In this document: piece by piece, positions 1 to 8,530 of the stretch
Numbering within the stretch: position 1 is the stretch's first letter
How the letters are laid out: each line of letters begins with the position of its first letter
Notes under the pieces: model-generated
Databases searched by the model: none
What the model saw: only the letters and a program-made list of their open reading frames with translations
Told to the model about the DNA's origin: nothing
Assembly (NCBI RefSeq): GCF_000946815.1
Contig: NZ_CDRZ01000232.1
Coordinates: forward strand, 1-34,854
DNA: 34,854 nucleotides
Reading direction: 5' to 3'
DNA from: Syntrophaceticus schinkii
GTDB taxonomy: Bacteria; Bacillota; DSM-12270; Thermacetogeniales; Thermacetogeniaceae
Position numbers and translations under genes: made by a program

Positions 1-41
1 AATTCAGTTTAAAGCGTTACTGAACTTAATCAAGGACAACG

Positions 42-47
42 TATAAT
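42..47 (+). promoter_or_regulatory. Putative -10 box driving the upstream structured RNA
   Basis: A perfect TATAAT lies at 42-47. The region 16-18 bp upstream (about 18-25, ACTGAAC) is only a weak -35. Transcription would start near 54-56, about 10 bases before the outer stem of the structured RNA at 65-71, so position supports the call more than the -35 does. Confidence 0.45.
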
Positions 48-54
48 TTAAAAG

Positions 55-290
55 AATTCCCGTCGAGTATCCAAAGAGGCATTAGGGACTGACTGTCCAT
101 CACCGCAATGGTATGGCTGGTTTTCCTATGCTTTCAGAATCGACGAAAGGAGCGAAGCGGAACCTCACGGGCCGACAATGCGGTAAAACCGCAATTGATT
201 TAACCTAAACTCCATTTTTAAAAAACCGAACTCAAGATGATATGGAAGTAAATAGTATCATGAATTAGCCGTGAGGCATAGATACTCTAA
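55..290 (+). ncRNA. Structured non-coding RNA, possibly raiA-type
   Basis: No convincing ORF covers this stretch, but it folds by nested pairing that can be read by eye. An outer stem joins GAGTATC (65-71) to GATACTC (281-287), 7 perfect pairs. Inside, CCTCACGG (163-170) pairs with CCGTGAGG (269-276), 8 perfect pairs. That stem encloses a GCGGT/ACCGC hairpin (180-184/188-192) and an ATGATAT/GTATCAT hairpin (237-243/255-261, one G-U). On the 5' side GCATTAGG (79-86, one bulge) pairs with CCTATGC (125-131), enclosing GGAC/GTCC (86-89/95-98) or CCAT/ATGG (97-100/108-111). Size, purine-rich internal loops and the Firmicutes host recall the raiA RNA class, but I compare from memory only and cannot confirm the family. 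A leader controlling cmk is an alternative. That it is a structured RNA is much surer than its name. Confidence 0.6.
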
Positions 291-323
291 ACTAGCCAGA
301 TGTTCTATTTTGTGTTAAAATAA

Positions 324-349
324 TGCGGGAGTGAGATATGTGTCCCGCA
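324..349 (+). promoter_or_regulatory. Hairpin sequestering the cmk ribosome site
   Basis: TGCGGGA (324-330) and TCCCGCA (343-349) are a perfect 7-bp inverted repeat with a 12-nt loop. The left arm contains most of the GGGAG ribosome site, and the loop holds the probable GTG start, so folding would hide the ribosome site. Translational control is inferred. Confidence 0.4.
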
Positions 350-1014
350 AGCCGAATATTGCTATTGACGGACCGGCCGGTTCCGGGAAAAGTACAGTTG
401 CCAGAGAGTTGGCAGATAGACTGAATTTACTATATGTTGATACAGGTGCCATGTACCGGGCGGTGACTTATTTTGCCATAAAATCAGGTATAGATGTGGA
501 AAATGAAGCGGAACTGGATGCTTTGGTAAAAGATATCCGGTTTTCGCTTGTTAGGTTTACGAAGAGCGGTACTGTCGTCCTCTGGTGTAATGGTGAGGAT
601 GTTTCCCCTTTTTTGCGTGAAAAAGAGGTATCCAGCCAGGTGGCAAAGGTAGCTGCTGCAGCGACCGTGCGTAAGCGTCTGGCCTGGTACCAGCGGCGGT
701 TTGCACGCACCGATGGTGTTGTCATGGAGGGACGGGATATCGGCACTGTAGTCTTACCGGACGCCGAGTATAAGTTCTTCCTTACTGCATCATTGGATGT
801 GCGTCTAAAACGACGGGAAAAGGAACTCCGTGCTGCGGGAAAGTCATGGACCAGGAAAGAGCTTTGTTACGAACTAACCTACCGTGATGAGATGGACCGC
901 AAGAGAGAAATCGGGCCTTTAAAGAAAGCCCCGGGTGCGGTGGTCATCGATTGTACGAATTTGACAGTGGAGCAAGTAATAGAGAAGATGATGGAAAGTT
1001 ACGGAGGGGGTTAG
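340..1014 (+). CDS. cmk: Cytidylate kinase
   Basis: Phosphorylates CMP and dCMP to the diphosphates with ATP, in pyrimidine nucleotide salvage and supply for nucleic acid and lipid synthesis; cytosolic. The N-terminus carries the P-loop GPAGSGKST preceded by NIAID, followed by the family segments LYVDTGAMYRA and VVMEGRDIGTVV, and RDEMDRKRE near the C-terminus. Length (224 aa) is normal. An in-frame GTG also exists at 331, but GGGAG at 327-331 overlaps it and sits 8 nt before GTG340, so 340 is preferred. It opens a run with plsC and ispH-rpsA, an order common in Clostridia. The start region lies inside an inverted repeat (324-349). The product call is firm. Confidence 0.95.
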   Translation: MSRKPNIAIDGPAGSGKSTVARELADRLNLLYVDTGAMYRAVTYFAIKSGIDVENEAELDALVKDIRFSLVRFTKSGTVVLWCNGEDVSPFLREKEVSSQVAKVAAAATVRKRLAWYQRRFARTDGVVMEGRDIGTVVLPDAEYKFFLTASLDVRLKRREKELRAAGKSWTRKELCYELTYRDEMDRKREIGPLKKAPGAVVIDCTNLTVEQVIEKMMESYGGG

Positions 1015-1018
1015 CGCT

Positions 1019-1606
1019 ATGTTTTATCGCTTCTGTCGCAGCCTTTTCCGTTTTTTCTTTGGCGTGTTTTGCGGTTGGGAAGTGTTTGGTGCAGAAAACT
1101 TACCACAGAAGGGACCTGTACTGGTTATTGCAAACCATTTCAGCTACTGGGATCCGGTTGTGGTGGGCAGTGCACTGGGAAGACAGGTGCACTTCATGGC
1201 AAAGAGTAACCTGTTCTCCTACCCTGTACTTGGTTTCCTGATCAGTAAACTGGGTGCTTTTCCAGTAGACCGCCAGCGCATCGATCGGACCTCCCTCAAG
1301 AGGGCACTGTCCCTGTTGGATGAAGGGAAGATTGTCTGTATTTTTCCTGAAGGGACGAGAAGCAAAACAGGGGCGCTTCTTCCCCCATTACCAGGGGCAG
1401 CGTTTCTTGTGCGGAAAGCCGGTGTTTCTGTTTGTCCCGTTGCCCTGCAGCGAAAAAAGCGCATCTTCGGCAACAATCTGTTTCCCTGTTACCATGTTCA
1501 TGTAGGGGCAACTTTCTCAGTCAACAAGCCAGGAAGGCGAGATCTTCAAGCAGATGCAGATTTAATGATGGCGAAGATAAAGGAATTATTAGAGGATTCG
1601 ATTTAA
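1019..1606 (+). CDS. plsC: 1-acyl-sn-glycerol-3-phosphate acyltransferase (PlsC family)
   Basis: Transfers an acyl chain to lysophosphatidic acid to make phosphatidic acid at the inner face of the membrane, the step after PlsY (encoded at 12207). The acyltransferase signature NHxxxxD is present (H40, D45 in NHFSYWD), and the substrate-binding block FPEGTRSKTG follows near residue 110. The first 20 residues are rich in Phe and probably anchor it to the membrane. At 195 aa it matches the short Gram-positive form. GGAGGGGG lies 8 nt before the ATG, and the gene begins 4 nt after cmk, so the two are co-transcribed. A different acyl acceptor within the family cannot be excluded. Confidence 0.9.
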   Translation: MFYRFCRSLFRFFFGVFCGWEVFGAENLPQKGPVLVIANHFSYWDPVVVGSALGRQVHFMAKSNLFSYPVLGFLISKLGAFPVDRQRIDRTSLKRALSLLDEGKIVCIFPEGTRSKTGALLPPLPGAAFLVRKAGVSVCPVALQRKKRIFGNNLFPCYHVHVGATFSVNKPGRRDLQADADLMMAKIKELLEDSI

Positions 1607-1661
1607 TTTAGCAGGAATTTATGCATAATTGCCGAAAAAAATATAAGAAAGGGGTAAAATA

Positions 1662-3948
1662 ATTACAAAGGAAATCATACGTGCCCGGACAGCCGGATTT
1701 TGTTTCGGTGTCCGCAGAGCACTGGAACTTGCGGAAAATGCTCTGGCGAAGAGTGATAAAATATATTCGCTGGGACCACTGATCCATAATCCCCATGTTG
1801 TCGGATCTTTAAAGGAACGGGGGATTGAGGTAATCCAGGACTTAAGCTCTGTGCCTGGGCAAAAGGTGCTCATCAGATCTCATGGGGCTGCTCCGGAGGT
1901 CTTTGAACAGGCAGAAAAGTTAGGCATTGGCCTCATCGATGCCACCTGTCCTTTTGTTAAACGGGTACAGAGACAGGCTGCCGAACTGGTTCGCGAGGGA
2001 TACCGGGTTGTGATTGTAGGACAGGAAAATCATCCTGAAGTTCAGGGAATACTAGGTTGGGCAGGTAGAGGGGCAGTTGTGATTCAATCCCTCGCTGATC
2101 TGGAAAAGCTGAAAATAGACAAAAAAAGGGTCGGCATTCTGGCTCAGACGACCCAAAACCGGGTAAAATACATTGATATTGCCAGGGAAATGCTGGGCAA
2201 GTCCCAGGAGTTGCGTTTCTTTGATACAATTTGCCACACCAGTCAGGCACGACAGGAAGAAGCCGCCGAGACAGCACAGCGAGCCAGTGTAATGTTTGTT
2301 ATCGGTGGTAAAAACAGTGCTAACACATGCCAATTGGTGGATATTTGTCGAAAAAAAAGTGCCAACGCATCATATCGAAGATGCTGGCGAACTAACACCA
2401 GAAATGCTGCGTGGAGCATCTGTTGTGGGGGTAACTGCTGGGGCATCGACCCCAGATTGGATAATTGAGGAGGTTATTGAGAGAATGACAATGTTTGACG
2501 AAGAAATGGAGAAAGTAGAGGAAGGTGCAGTAGAGGCTGCTGCCGATGCTACCCCGGAAGCAGTAGCTGAGGATGCTCCTGTGGCAAACGAGGAACTATC
2601 AGAATCACGTGAGCCAACAGAGCTGTCAGGGCAGTCTGAGGAAGCTGAGACAGCTGAGCCATCAGAGCTGTCAGGACAGTCCGAGGAATCCGAGGAATCC
2701 GAGCCATCTGAGCCATCAGAGTTATCTGGAGAATCTGAAGAATCTGAAGAATCTGAGCTATCTGAACCGGATCAAGAAGCGATGATGAATCTTGATCTGG
2801 GGACACCCCGGCAAATCAAGCAGGGGGATCTGATCAGCGGGGCAGTTGTACAGGTGCGCGATGATGAGGTCCTGATTGACATCGGTGGAAAGTCAGAAGG
2901 AGTAATCCCACGCCGCGAGCTAGCCTTGAAAGATGCGGATGATGTTCTGGAAAACATCAATGTGGGGGATGTCCTGGATGTTTATGTCCTTCGAGTCGAC
3001 AATGACGAAGGGCACCTGATCCTTTCCAAAAAGCGGGCAGACAGGGCCAAGGCCCTTGATTTTCTAGAGAAGGCCATGGAGGAGAAGACAGAACTTGCCG
3101 GCGAAGTTGTCCGGGTAGTTAAAGGCGGTCTTTTAGTGGATGTACACGGGGTACGAGGATTTGTGCCTGCTTCACTGATCGAGCGCGGCTATGCCGGCGA
3201 CCTGGAAAAATACCTGGAGAAGATTTTGCGATTGCGTGTGATCGAGTTTGACCGCAGCAAAGCCAAGGTTGTGCTTTCCCAGAAAGCAATACTTCAGGAG
3301 GAGTTTCTCAAAGCACAGAAGGAACTCTGGGAAACAATTGAGGCCGGGGAAATCAGAAAGGGCACAGTCAGGCATCTGACAAACTTTGGTGCGTTCGTGG
3401 ATCTAGGAGGGGTCGACGGTCTGCTGCATATTTCTGAATTATCATGGGGGCGTGTCAAGCATCCCAGTGATGTAGTCCAAGAAGGGGATGAAATAGAGGT
3501 TTATGTGCTTTCAGTGGATAAAGAAAACAAGCGCATCTCCTTAAGCCTCAAGCAAGTTCAAGGCAATCCATGGGATAAAGTTGACGAGAACTATAATGTT
3601 GGGGAGATAGTTACAGGTAAAGTGATGAGGACGGTCTCTTTTGGTGCTTTTGTTCAGTTGGAACCAGGTGTTGAGGGTCTCGTCCATATATCACGCATGG
3701 CGGATTACCATGTGGTGAAGCCCGAAGACGTTGTAAATGCAGGTGATGAGATCAAGGTAAAGATCCTGGATATCAACAAACAGGATCAAAGGATCAGTTT
3801 GAGCATTAAAGATGCTCAGGAGAATAAAACCGAGGACAAGGGAAACAATCAGGAAGGCAGCGAGCAATCGCATACCTCCAGTTCCAGTGTAGGAGTCAAC
3901 TTGGGGGAGGTATTCGGAGATCTGTTGACCAGGGCTGAACATAAGTAA
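1662..3948 (+). CDS. ispH-rpsA: IspH (HMBPP reductase)-ribosomal protein S1 fusion, frameshifted
   Basis: Two-part protein of about 761 aa. The IspH part reduces HMBPP to IPP/DMAPP, the last MEP-pathway step, with an Fe-S cluster: ligands are C14 in GFCFGV, the Cys in DATCPFVKR and the Cys in DTICHTSQARQ, and ENHPEV carries the catalytic Glu. It ends near GASTPDWIIEEV. A Ser/Glu linker of about 90 residues follows, then four S1 RNA-binding domains beginning near DLISGAVV, LAGEVVRV, IRKGTVRH and EIVTGKVM. Such IspH-S1 fusions are known in Clostridia. A run of 8 A at 2351-2358 breaks the frame; 7 A would restore one ORF, giving CRKK then VPTHHIEDAGELT. No ATG, GTG or TTG opens the frame after the stop at 1644; the best start is ATT at 1662, 7 nt after GAAAGGGG. 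Frameshift and odd start may both be sequence errors. Confidence 0.88.
2590..2775 (+). repeat. Imperfect Ser/Glu repeat tract in the IspH-S1 linker
   Basis: The DNA repeats short units of the GAGCCATCAGAG / TCTGAAGAA kind and encodes runs such as ELSGQSEE, SEESEE and EPSEPSEL. The result is a very acidic, presumably disordered spacer between the IspH and S1 halves. Repeat-number variation between strains would be expected. Confidence 0.75.
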
Positions 3949-3967
3949 AGCTTGGAGGAGGTAACAG

Positions 3968-4224
3968 ATGCCGGTATATAGTTTTGTCTGTAAAAACTGC
4001 GGGGAAGAGTTTACTAAACTGGTAGCAATTAAAGAATAAAGACAAGGTCAGATGCTCCAACTGCAAGAGTAGTGAGTTAAGGCAGGTTTTCGGAAGATTT
4101 AATTATGTCAAGGTATCAAAAAAATAATAATCCTGGTTGTAATGTTGCCAGCAACTGCGTAAGTGCCAAGCGGTATGGCTGTGGAAAATACGCGGAAAAC
4201 CCTGTGCCAATGCCTCAATCATGA
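3968..4224 (+). CDS. FmdB-type zinc ribbon protein, frameshifted
   Basis: Small putative regulatory or metal-binding protein of the FmdB/CxxC_CxxC_SSSS type; molecular function unknown. It begins MPVYSFVCKNCGEEFTKLV with the first CxxC. The uninterrupted frame then stops at 4037, but moving to the next frame near 4034 gives NKDKVRCSNCKSSELRQVFG, with the second CxxC and the family's usual spacing. A second shift in the A7 run at 4118-4124 continues into a Cys-containing tail (NPGCNVASNC, RYGCGKY) that ends at TGA 4222-4224, 9 nt before mobA. Both shifts are single extra bases. Without the second shift the protein would end at 4127. GGAGGAGG precedes the ATG, 19 nt after ispH-rpsA. The zinc ribbon is clear; the tail is less certain. 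Confidence 0.7.
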
Positions 4225-4233
4225 GGTGATTAA

Positions 4234-4825
4234 ATGAATGCTGCAGGGATCATACTGGCCGGGGGGAAAAGTTCACGCTTTAAAGCAAACAAAGCCTTGG
4301 CCATGATTGAATCCCAGAGGTTGATTGACCGGATAGTGGCGGTGCTGGCCTCGGTTTTTCCGAAAATTATTCTGGTGACTAATACACCGGAGCAGTATAA
4401 GATGCTTGGGGTACAAATGGTCATGGATATCATCCCCAAAAAGGGTCCCTTAAGCGGGATTCATGCGGGTTTAATCTCCTCCCCGTTTGACCTGAATTTT
4501 GTGATGGCCTGTGATATGCCCTTTATCAATAATGATATTGTGCGTTACCTGGTTGAACAGATTGCTGCCTGTGATGATGCTGTGGTCCCTGTGATCAACG
4601 GGTACCCGGAACCGCTGGCTGCAGTCTATAGAAAAACATGCATTAAACCTATTGAGGATTCTCTCATGGAAGATAAATACCAGGTAAAGTCTTTTTATCC
4701 CTTGATTAGAATTAAATATATCCTGGAAGAAGAGTTGCTGGAGTTTGGTGGGGGGATGAATTTTTTTTAATATCAATACGCGAGATGACCTCCATACAGC
4801 CCTAAATATGGAACAACAAAAATAA
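4234..4825 (+). CDS. mobA: Molybdenum cofactor guanylyltransferase (MobA-like), frameshifted at the end
   Basis: Transfers GMP from GTP to molybdopterin to make the dinucleotide form of the cofactor used by some molybdo- and tungstoenzymes; cytosolic. The nucleotide-binding start IILAGGKSSRFKANKAL is typical, followed by DIIPKKGPLSGIHAGL and ACDMPFIN, which carries the metal-binding Asp. The frame stops at 4770 after a run of 8 T (4761-4768). With 7 T it reads FFNINTRDDLHTAL to TAA 4823-4825, matching the usual MobA C-terminus (about 196 aa), so the T run is probably one base too long. GAGGTGAT sits just before the ATG. A related NTP transferase cannot be fully excluded. Confidence 0.85.
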
Positions 4826-4841
4826 TACTGTAATAAAGGGC

Positions 4842-4870
4842 AAGACCTGGCGGAATGCCGGGTCTTTTTT
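4842..4870 (+). terminator. Rho-independent terminator after mobA
   Basis: AAGACCTGGC (4842-4851) pairs with GCCGGGTCTT (4857-4866), 10 pairs with one G-U and a 5-nt loop, running into a T tract (4865-4870). It separates the cmk-mobA group from the sporulation cluster. Confidence 0.88.
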
Positions 4871-4948
4871 ATTTTCTGCATGGTTAATCTTAACAGGTAT
4901 TTAAAGCCCTGCAATGTGAAACTTTAATGAGGGAAGGGGGTGATTATT

Positions 4949-5419
4949 TTGAAAAAACTGTTAGTTGGGTTTTTGCTAACCCTGTTTCTTAGCACCTGTC
5001 TGATCACTGGATGCACACCGGCTCGTAAACCTGCACCACGCCCTACAAAAACTGCACCCACACCAACAGATAGGACGAAGATGACACCGGATAAGCAGAG
5101 AGCAGACAGGATTGCCCGGGAAGCCACACAAATAAAAGGTGTTCGAAAAGCTGTAGTTGTCGTTTCAGGTAAAACAGCATTTATCGGGCTGGATCTCGAA
5201 ACTAGAGAAGGTGCAGCAAGCAAAAGAGTGAAGGATCAAGTGGCCAGGCGAGTCACAACCGCAGAACCCAGTTTAAAAACCGTCAATGTAACTGCTGATC
5301 CTGACCTTGTTACCCGTCTGCGAAAGGTTGCCGATGGGATCAACAAAGGGAAACCTGTTTCGAGTTTTTCGAGGGAACTAAGTGAAATTGGACGAAGAAT
5401 AGAACCAAAAATGAGGTAA
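4949..5419 (+). CDS. YhcN/YlaJ-type sporulation lipoprotein
   Basis: Probable lipid-anchored spore protein; members of this family sit in spore membranes and influence germination or outgrowth, but the biochemical role is unknown. A signal peptide (KKLLVGFLLTLFLSTC) is followed by the lipobox LITGC, a Pro/Thr/Lys-rich spacer (about residues 27-45), and then the domain with IAREATQIKGVRKAVVVVSGKTAFIGLDL, typical of this family. About 156 aa. GTG at 4940 is also in frame, but AAGGGGGTGAT (4934-4944) spaces better to TTG 4949. It lies between two terminators (4842, 5418), so it is probably transcribed alone, presumably in the forespore. Confidence 0.82.
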   Translation: MKKLLVGFLLTLFLSTCLITGCTPARKPAPRPTKTAPTPTDRTKMTPDKQRADRIAREATQIKGVRKAVVVVSGKTAFIGLDLETREGAASKRVKDQVARRVTTAEPSLKTVNVTADPDLVTRLRKVADGINKGKPVSSFSRELSEIGRRIEPKMR

Positions 5420-5446
5420 AGGCCTGGTTATTTACCAGGCTTTTTC
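5418..5446 (+). terminator. Terminator after the YhcN-like gene
   Basis: GCCTGGT (5422-5428) pairs with ACCAGGC (5434-5440) over a 5-nt loop, followed by TTTTT (5441-5445). It abuts the stop codon of the lipoprotein gene. Confidence 0.82.
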
Positions 5447-5477
5447 CTGATTTAGTTGTGGGAAGGAGTTGGGCAGT

Positions 5478-6206
5478 TTGCCACGGGTGCCACTGGGAAC
5501 AATAATACTTTTAATTGTTTCACTGCTGATCTATTTTGGAGTTGCCCAGCGAGTTTTAGATAAATTAAAGCTCTCTGATAAAGCAGCCCTGGGGGTTATA
5601 GCAGCGCTAATTATCGGAAGTTTTATCAATATTCCTCTCCCGCGGGGGCCGCGAATTGAGGCTTCTCTCAATGTTGGAGGAGCCTTGGTTCCTATAATTT
5701 TAGCAGGTTATCTGATAGCCAGGACCACCAATATAGAGAAACTGCGAGCCGCGATTGGGATTATTGTAACTGCGGCAGCTATCTATCTGGCGGGGCGATT
5801 CCTTAACGCGGAACCGGAGAGCATGTTTATGGGTCCCATCTATCTCTACCCGTTAGTAGGTGGCATCGTTGCCTATGTAATAGGCAGGTCAAGACGCAGT
5901 GCGTTTATCGCTGCTACAATGGGTATTCTCCTCTTTGATGTATATACTTACCTGCGTATTATGATACAAGGCATACCGGGAGCGGTGATTATCGGAGGGG
6001 GAGGAGCCTTTGATGCCATTGTGATTGCAGGCCTTCTGGCAGTTTTATTGGCAGAATTTATCGGAGAAACCAGGGAGCGTCTGCAAGGAGGCCCAGCCGA
6101 AAGGGGTAAAGCACCGGCATTATTAAAAAGGTTGAGACCTTCATCTCCAATGAAAACAAAGCAAGAGGAAGAGGGTGAAAAAGGTGAAACGGGGGAAAAT
6201 AACTAG
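5478..6206 (+). CDS. DUF1614 family multi-pass membrane protein
   Basis: Integral membrane protein of unknown function, about 242 aa. Hydrophobic segments are visible at roughly residues 4-22, 35-52, 60-80, 90-108, 120-137, 145-165 and 175-200; the last 40 residues are charged and cytoplasmic-looking (KTKQEEEGEKGE). I assign DUF1614 from the IPLPRGPR and GGAFDAIVIAGLLA segments and from the neighbourhood, from memory of the family. TTG at 5469 is also in frame, but GGAAGGAG (5461-5468) abuts it and is 9 nt from TTG 5478. The end overlaps the start of spoIIP by about 20 bases, so the two are translationally linked and this protein probably acts in sporulation. Confidence 0.75.
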   Translation: MPRVPLGTIILLIVSLLIYFGVAQRVLDKLKLSDKAALGVIAALIIGSFINIPLPRGPRIEASLNVGGALVPIILAGYLIARTTNIEKLRAAIGIIVTAAAIYLAGRFLNAEPESMFMGPIYLYPLVGGIVAYVIGRSRRSAFIAATMGILLFDVYTYLRIMIQGIPGAVIIGGGGAFDAIVIAGLLAVLLAEFIGETRERLQGGPAERGKAPALLKRLRPSSPMKTKQEEEGEKGETGENN

Positions 6207-7421
6207 TTATCTTATTATAGCAATAATGGTTACCATAATGATAATGATGCTTTTGGGTCTTGGAACCATCTTTTACCCGGCAATTGGTCTTCGGGACACC
6301 CATGCCGCCCAGACGGCATCAGCAACTGATGAAAAAGCTGCTGAAGTCATAAATGCTGCGGACTTTGCGGAATTGGTTACTGGTAAATTACGACATCTGA
6401 CTTCCGGCTCTCCGACCTCCGCCCTTCTGGAGACCGAGCGCACCGATGGAGGCTACTACACAATTATCGATGAGCAGAAAAAAAAACATCGATTGTACCG
6501 CTCGTATTCTGAGCAAGGGTGATGAGTTCATTACTGCAAAAAATATGCGCTATCAAGTAACATCGATAAAAGGGGATTACGCTCATGCCCGCCTTGTAGG
6601 AGAAGAAGCCGAAGCAAAGTTGACGTCTACCGCCTAAAAACTCTATCTGGTCACAGTTGATAGGCAGAAGCAACAGCCATATTATCGGGATCTATCACAC
6701 TCACAGTGATGAATCCTATGTCCCATCTGACGGAACTGACAGCATTTATGCTAACGGCGGCATTTTTAAAGTAGGGAAAGTTTTTGACAAAAAGCTGCGT
6801 GATATTGGTTTTACAGTTAATCATAGCCTGCGACCGCATGACCCACATGATGTCAATGCCTACTACCGCTCGCGGCGCACTGCGGCGGAACTGCTGCAAA
6901 AAAAGCCCTTAGCTCTTTTTGACATACACCGCGATGCAGTACCGCCTCAGGTTTATGCAACAAGTGTAAAGGGGCAGGATATCACCAGGGTCAAGTTTGT
7001 TGTAGGGAGAACGAATCCAAACTTTCATGCCAATCTGGAATTTGCAAAACAGCTTAAAGCCGCTGTAGACAAAAAGCATCCCGATGTTGTTCAAGGTATT
7101 CTGATAGCCAAGAGTGATTTCAACCAGGATTTAGCTCCACGCTCCATGCTTATTGAGGTCGGTGCCCATACCAATTACCGTGAGGCTGCACAGCGGGGTA
7201 TTGCCCTGTTTGCAGAAGCACTTCCTTCTGTATTAGGTGTCAGTCCTAAGGCTCCGATACCTACTGCACCTGAAAGCCGCGGCGCTTGGAAAGCGGTTAT
7301 TTGGGGCGTTCTCCTGGTGGCCGCGGCACTTTTAGGCTATCTATATATGAATACCGGAAGTGTTGAAGGGGCTGTTGATCAAATACGCAATTTGTTTTCC
7401 AGGATCAAAAGAAAGGAATAA
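6184..7421 (+). CDS. spoIIP: Stage II sporulation protein P (SpoIIP), two frame breaks
   Basis: Cell-wall amidase/endopeptidase of the SpoIIDMP engulfment machine, anchored in the mother-cell membrane. An N-terminal membrane segment (TSYLIIAIMVTIMIMMLLGLG) precedes a spacer, then the SpoIIP catalytic domain with IIGIYHTHSDESY, GGIFKVGKVF, ALFDIHRDA and MLIEVGAHTN; the His and Glu residues are the zinc-site candidates. Unusually, a second hydrophobic segment lies near the C-terminus (AVIWGVLLVAAALLGYLY) before a basic tail. The frame breaks at an A9 run (6478-6486; 8 would fit, giving DEQKKNIDCTARILSKGDEF) and again between about 6610 and 6656. Both are net +1, and the corrected length is about 411 aa. 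GTG 6184 is preferred over GTG 6175 because GAGGAAGAGG ends at about 6174. Confidence 0.88.
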
Positions 7422-7430
7422 GCGAAAGTA

Positions 7431-8318
7431 ATGCTTTACCATACAAGTATTATCGGAGGCCTGGCCGCAGGAGTCTTGGCCAGGTTATTTATGCTGCGCC
7501 TTGATTACAGGCAGTACCCCACTTATCCTCACGATATAATTACACACATTGCACTCGGGTCCATCGCTGCTTTAATTGGAGCGGTCTTCATTCCGGCCCT
7601 TCTGATCAAACAGTATACAGCTGTAACATTTTTGGCTCTGGCTGCCGAACAATTCAGAAATGTAAGAAACATGGAAAGAGAGACCCTGACAAAACTGGAG
7701 GAAACAGAACTAGTACCCCGCGGCATCGATTATATTGAAGGGATTGCCAGGACATTTGAAGCGAGGAATTATCTAACAATATTTACAGCAGTCATTATCA
7801 GCGGGGTGATTATTTGGTCGGGTTGGTTCATTGCCATAGTAGCCACAATGATCATCATTACAGCATTCCAGTTCCTTAAAACCGGCAGAGTGGTGGGGGA
7901 TATTGCGGAAGTTGCTGCAGCACGACTGCATTTTCAAGGGCCTATATTGATGGTTGAAGATATCTTTATTATGAATATCGGGTTTGCTCCCGCAAGGGAA
8001 AAAATAATGGCAGAAGGGATGGCAGTGCTTATTAAACCCAAGGATGATAATGGCAGAGCCATCCTCCATAATATAGGACAGCGCCAGGCAATTCTTCATA
8101 CCGCTGCGGCACTTTTGGGAACTAAACGAGAAATCGGAGAGCCGGAATTTACGCCCTTGGCCAGGAAAAATATAGATACAGGGGCGCTTGGTCTGTTTAT
8201 ACTACCCCTGGAAAAGGATTTCGAATGCCTTCGTAATATTATCGAAAGAACTCCTGTGTTGGAGAGTGCATCCAGGAAACCCCTGGATACGCAGGCAGGA
8301 CGGATTGCATCAGATTAA
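7431..8318 (+). CDS. YIEGIA family membrane protein
   Basis: Membrane protein of the family named for the motif YIEGIA, visible here near residue 102 (GIDYIEGIARTFEARNYL). Family members are restricted to spore formers and no biochemical function is known to me. Predicted membrane segments are at roughly residues 5-22, 38-60, 62-75 (weak), 115-133 and 134-150, followed by a soluble C-terminal half containing FAPAREKIMAEGMAVLI and LGTKREIGEPEF. 295 aa. The ribosome site is weak. The next gene encodes its small partner, and the pair sits between spoIIP and DUF3189/DUF512/der, so a role in the spore envelope or forespore membrane is likely but inferred. Confidence 0.82.
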   Translation: MLYHTSIIGGLAAGVLARLFMLRLDYRQYPTYPHDIITHIALGSIAALIGAVFIPALLIKQYTAVTFLALAAEQFRNVRNMERETLTKLEETELVPRGIDYIEGIARTFEARNYLTIFTAVIISGVIIWSGWFIAIVATMIIITAFQFLKTGRVVGDIAEVAAARLHFQGPILMVEDIFIMNIGFAPAREKIMAEGMAVLIKPKDDNGRAILHNIGQRQAILHTAAALLGTKREIGEPEFTPLARKNIDTGALGLFILPLEKDFECLRNIIERTPVLESASRKPLDTQAGRIASD

Positions 8319-8328
8319 GGTGGTCGTT

Positions 8329-8521
8329 GTGAAAACAGAACTAAAAAAAGTGATCTTAGCAGTCATAGCCCAGGATTCCCAGTTGGTCTTTGGGGGTGCG
8401 CCTGTTTTTATTGCCTCCTCCCAGGAGGAACAAGAAAAAAATTGCGCTTTATCTGAGCAGAATTTTGAATGGAATGATTCACGACGTGGGAAACGGAGTG
8501 TTGGTTATTGTCAACCACTAG
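8329..8521 (+). CDS. Small partner of YIEGIA ('capping complex subunit'-like), frameshifted
   Basis: About 63 aa and too short to stand out until the frame is repaired. It starts VKTELKKVILAVIAQDSQLVFGGAPVF, passes IASSQEEQEK, and then loses frame in an A7 run (8435-8441). With 6 A it continues IALYLSRILNGMIHDVGNG and VLVIVNH to TAG 8519-8521. The GGAPVF and LSRILNGM..LGNGVLVIV pattern is what I remember for the small subunit annotated next to YIEGIA genes. AAGGTGG (8318-8324) lies just before GTG 8329. The uncorrected frame instead runs through the next gene's start as an implausible 146-aa ORF. Cytosolic and probably bound to the YIEGIA protein; function unknown. Confidence 0.75.
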
Positions 8522-8530
8522 GAGTTATTT

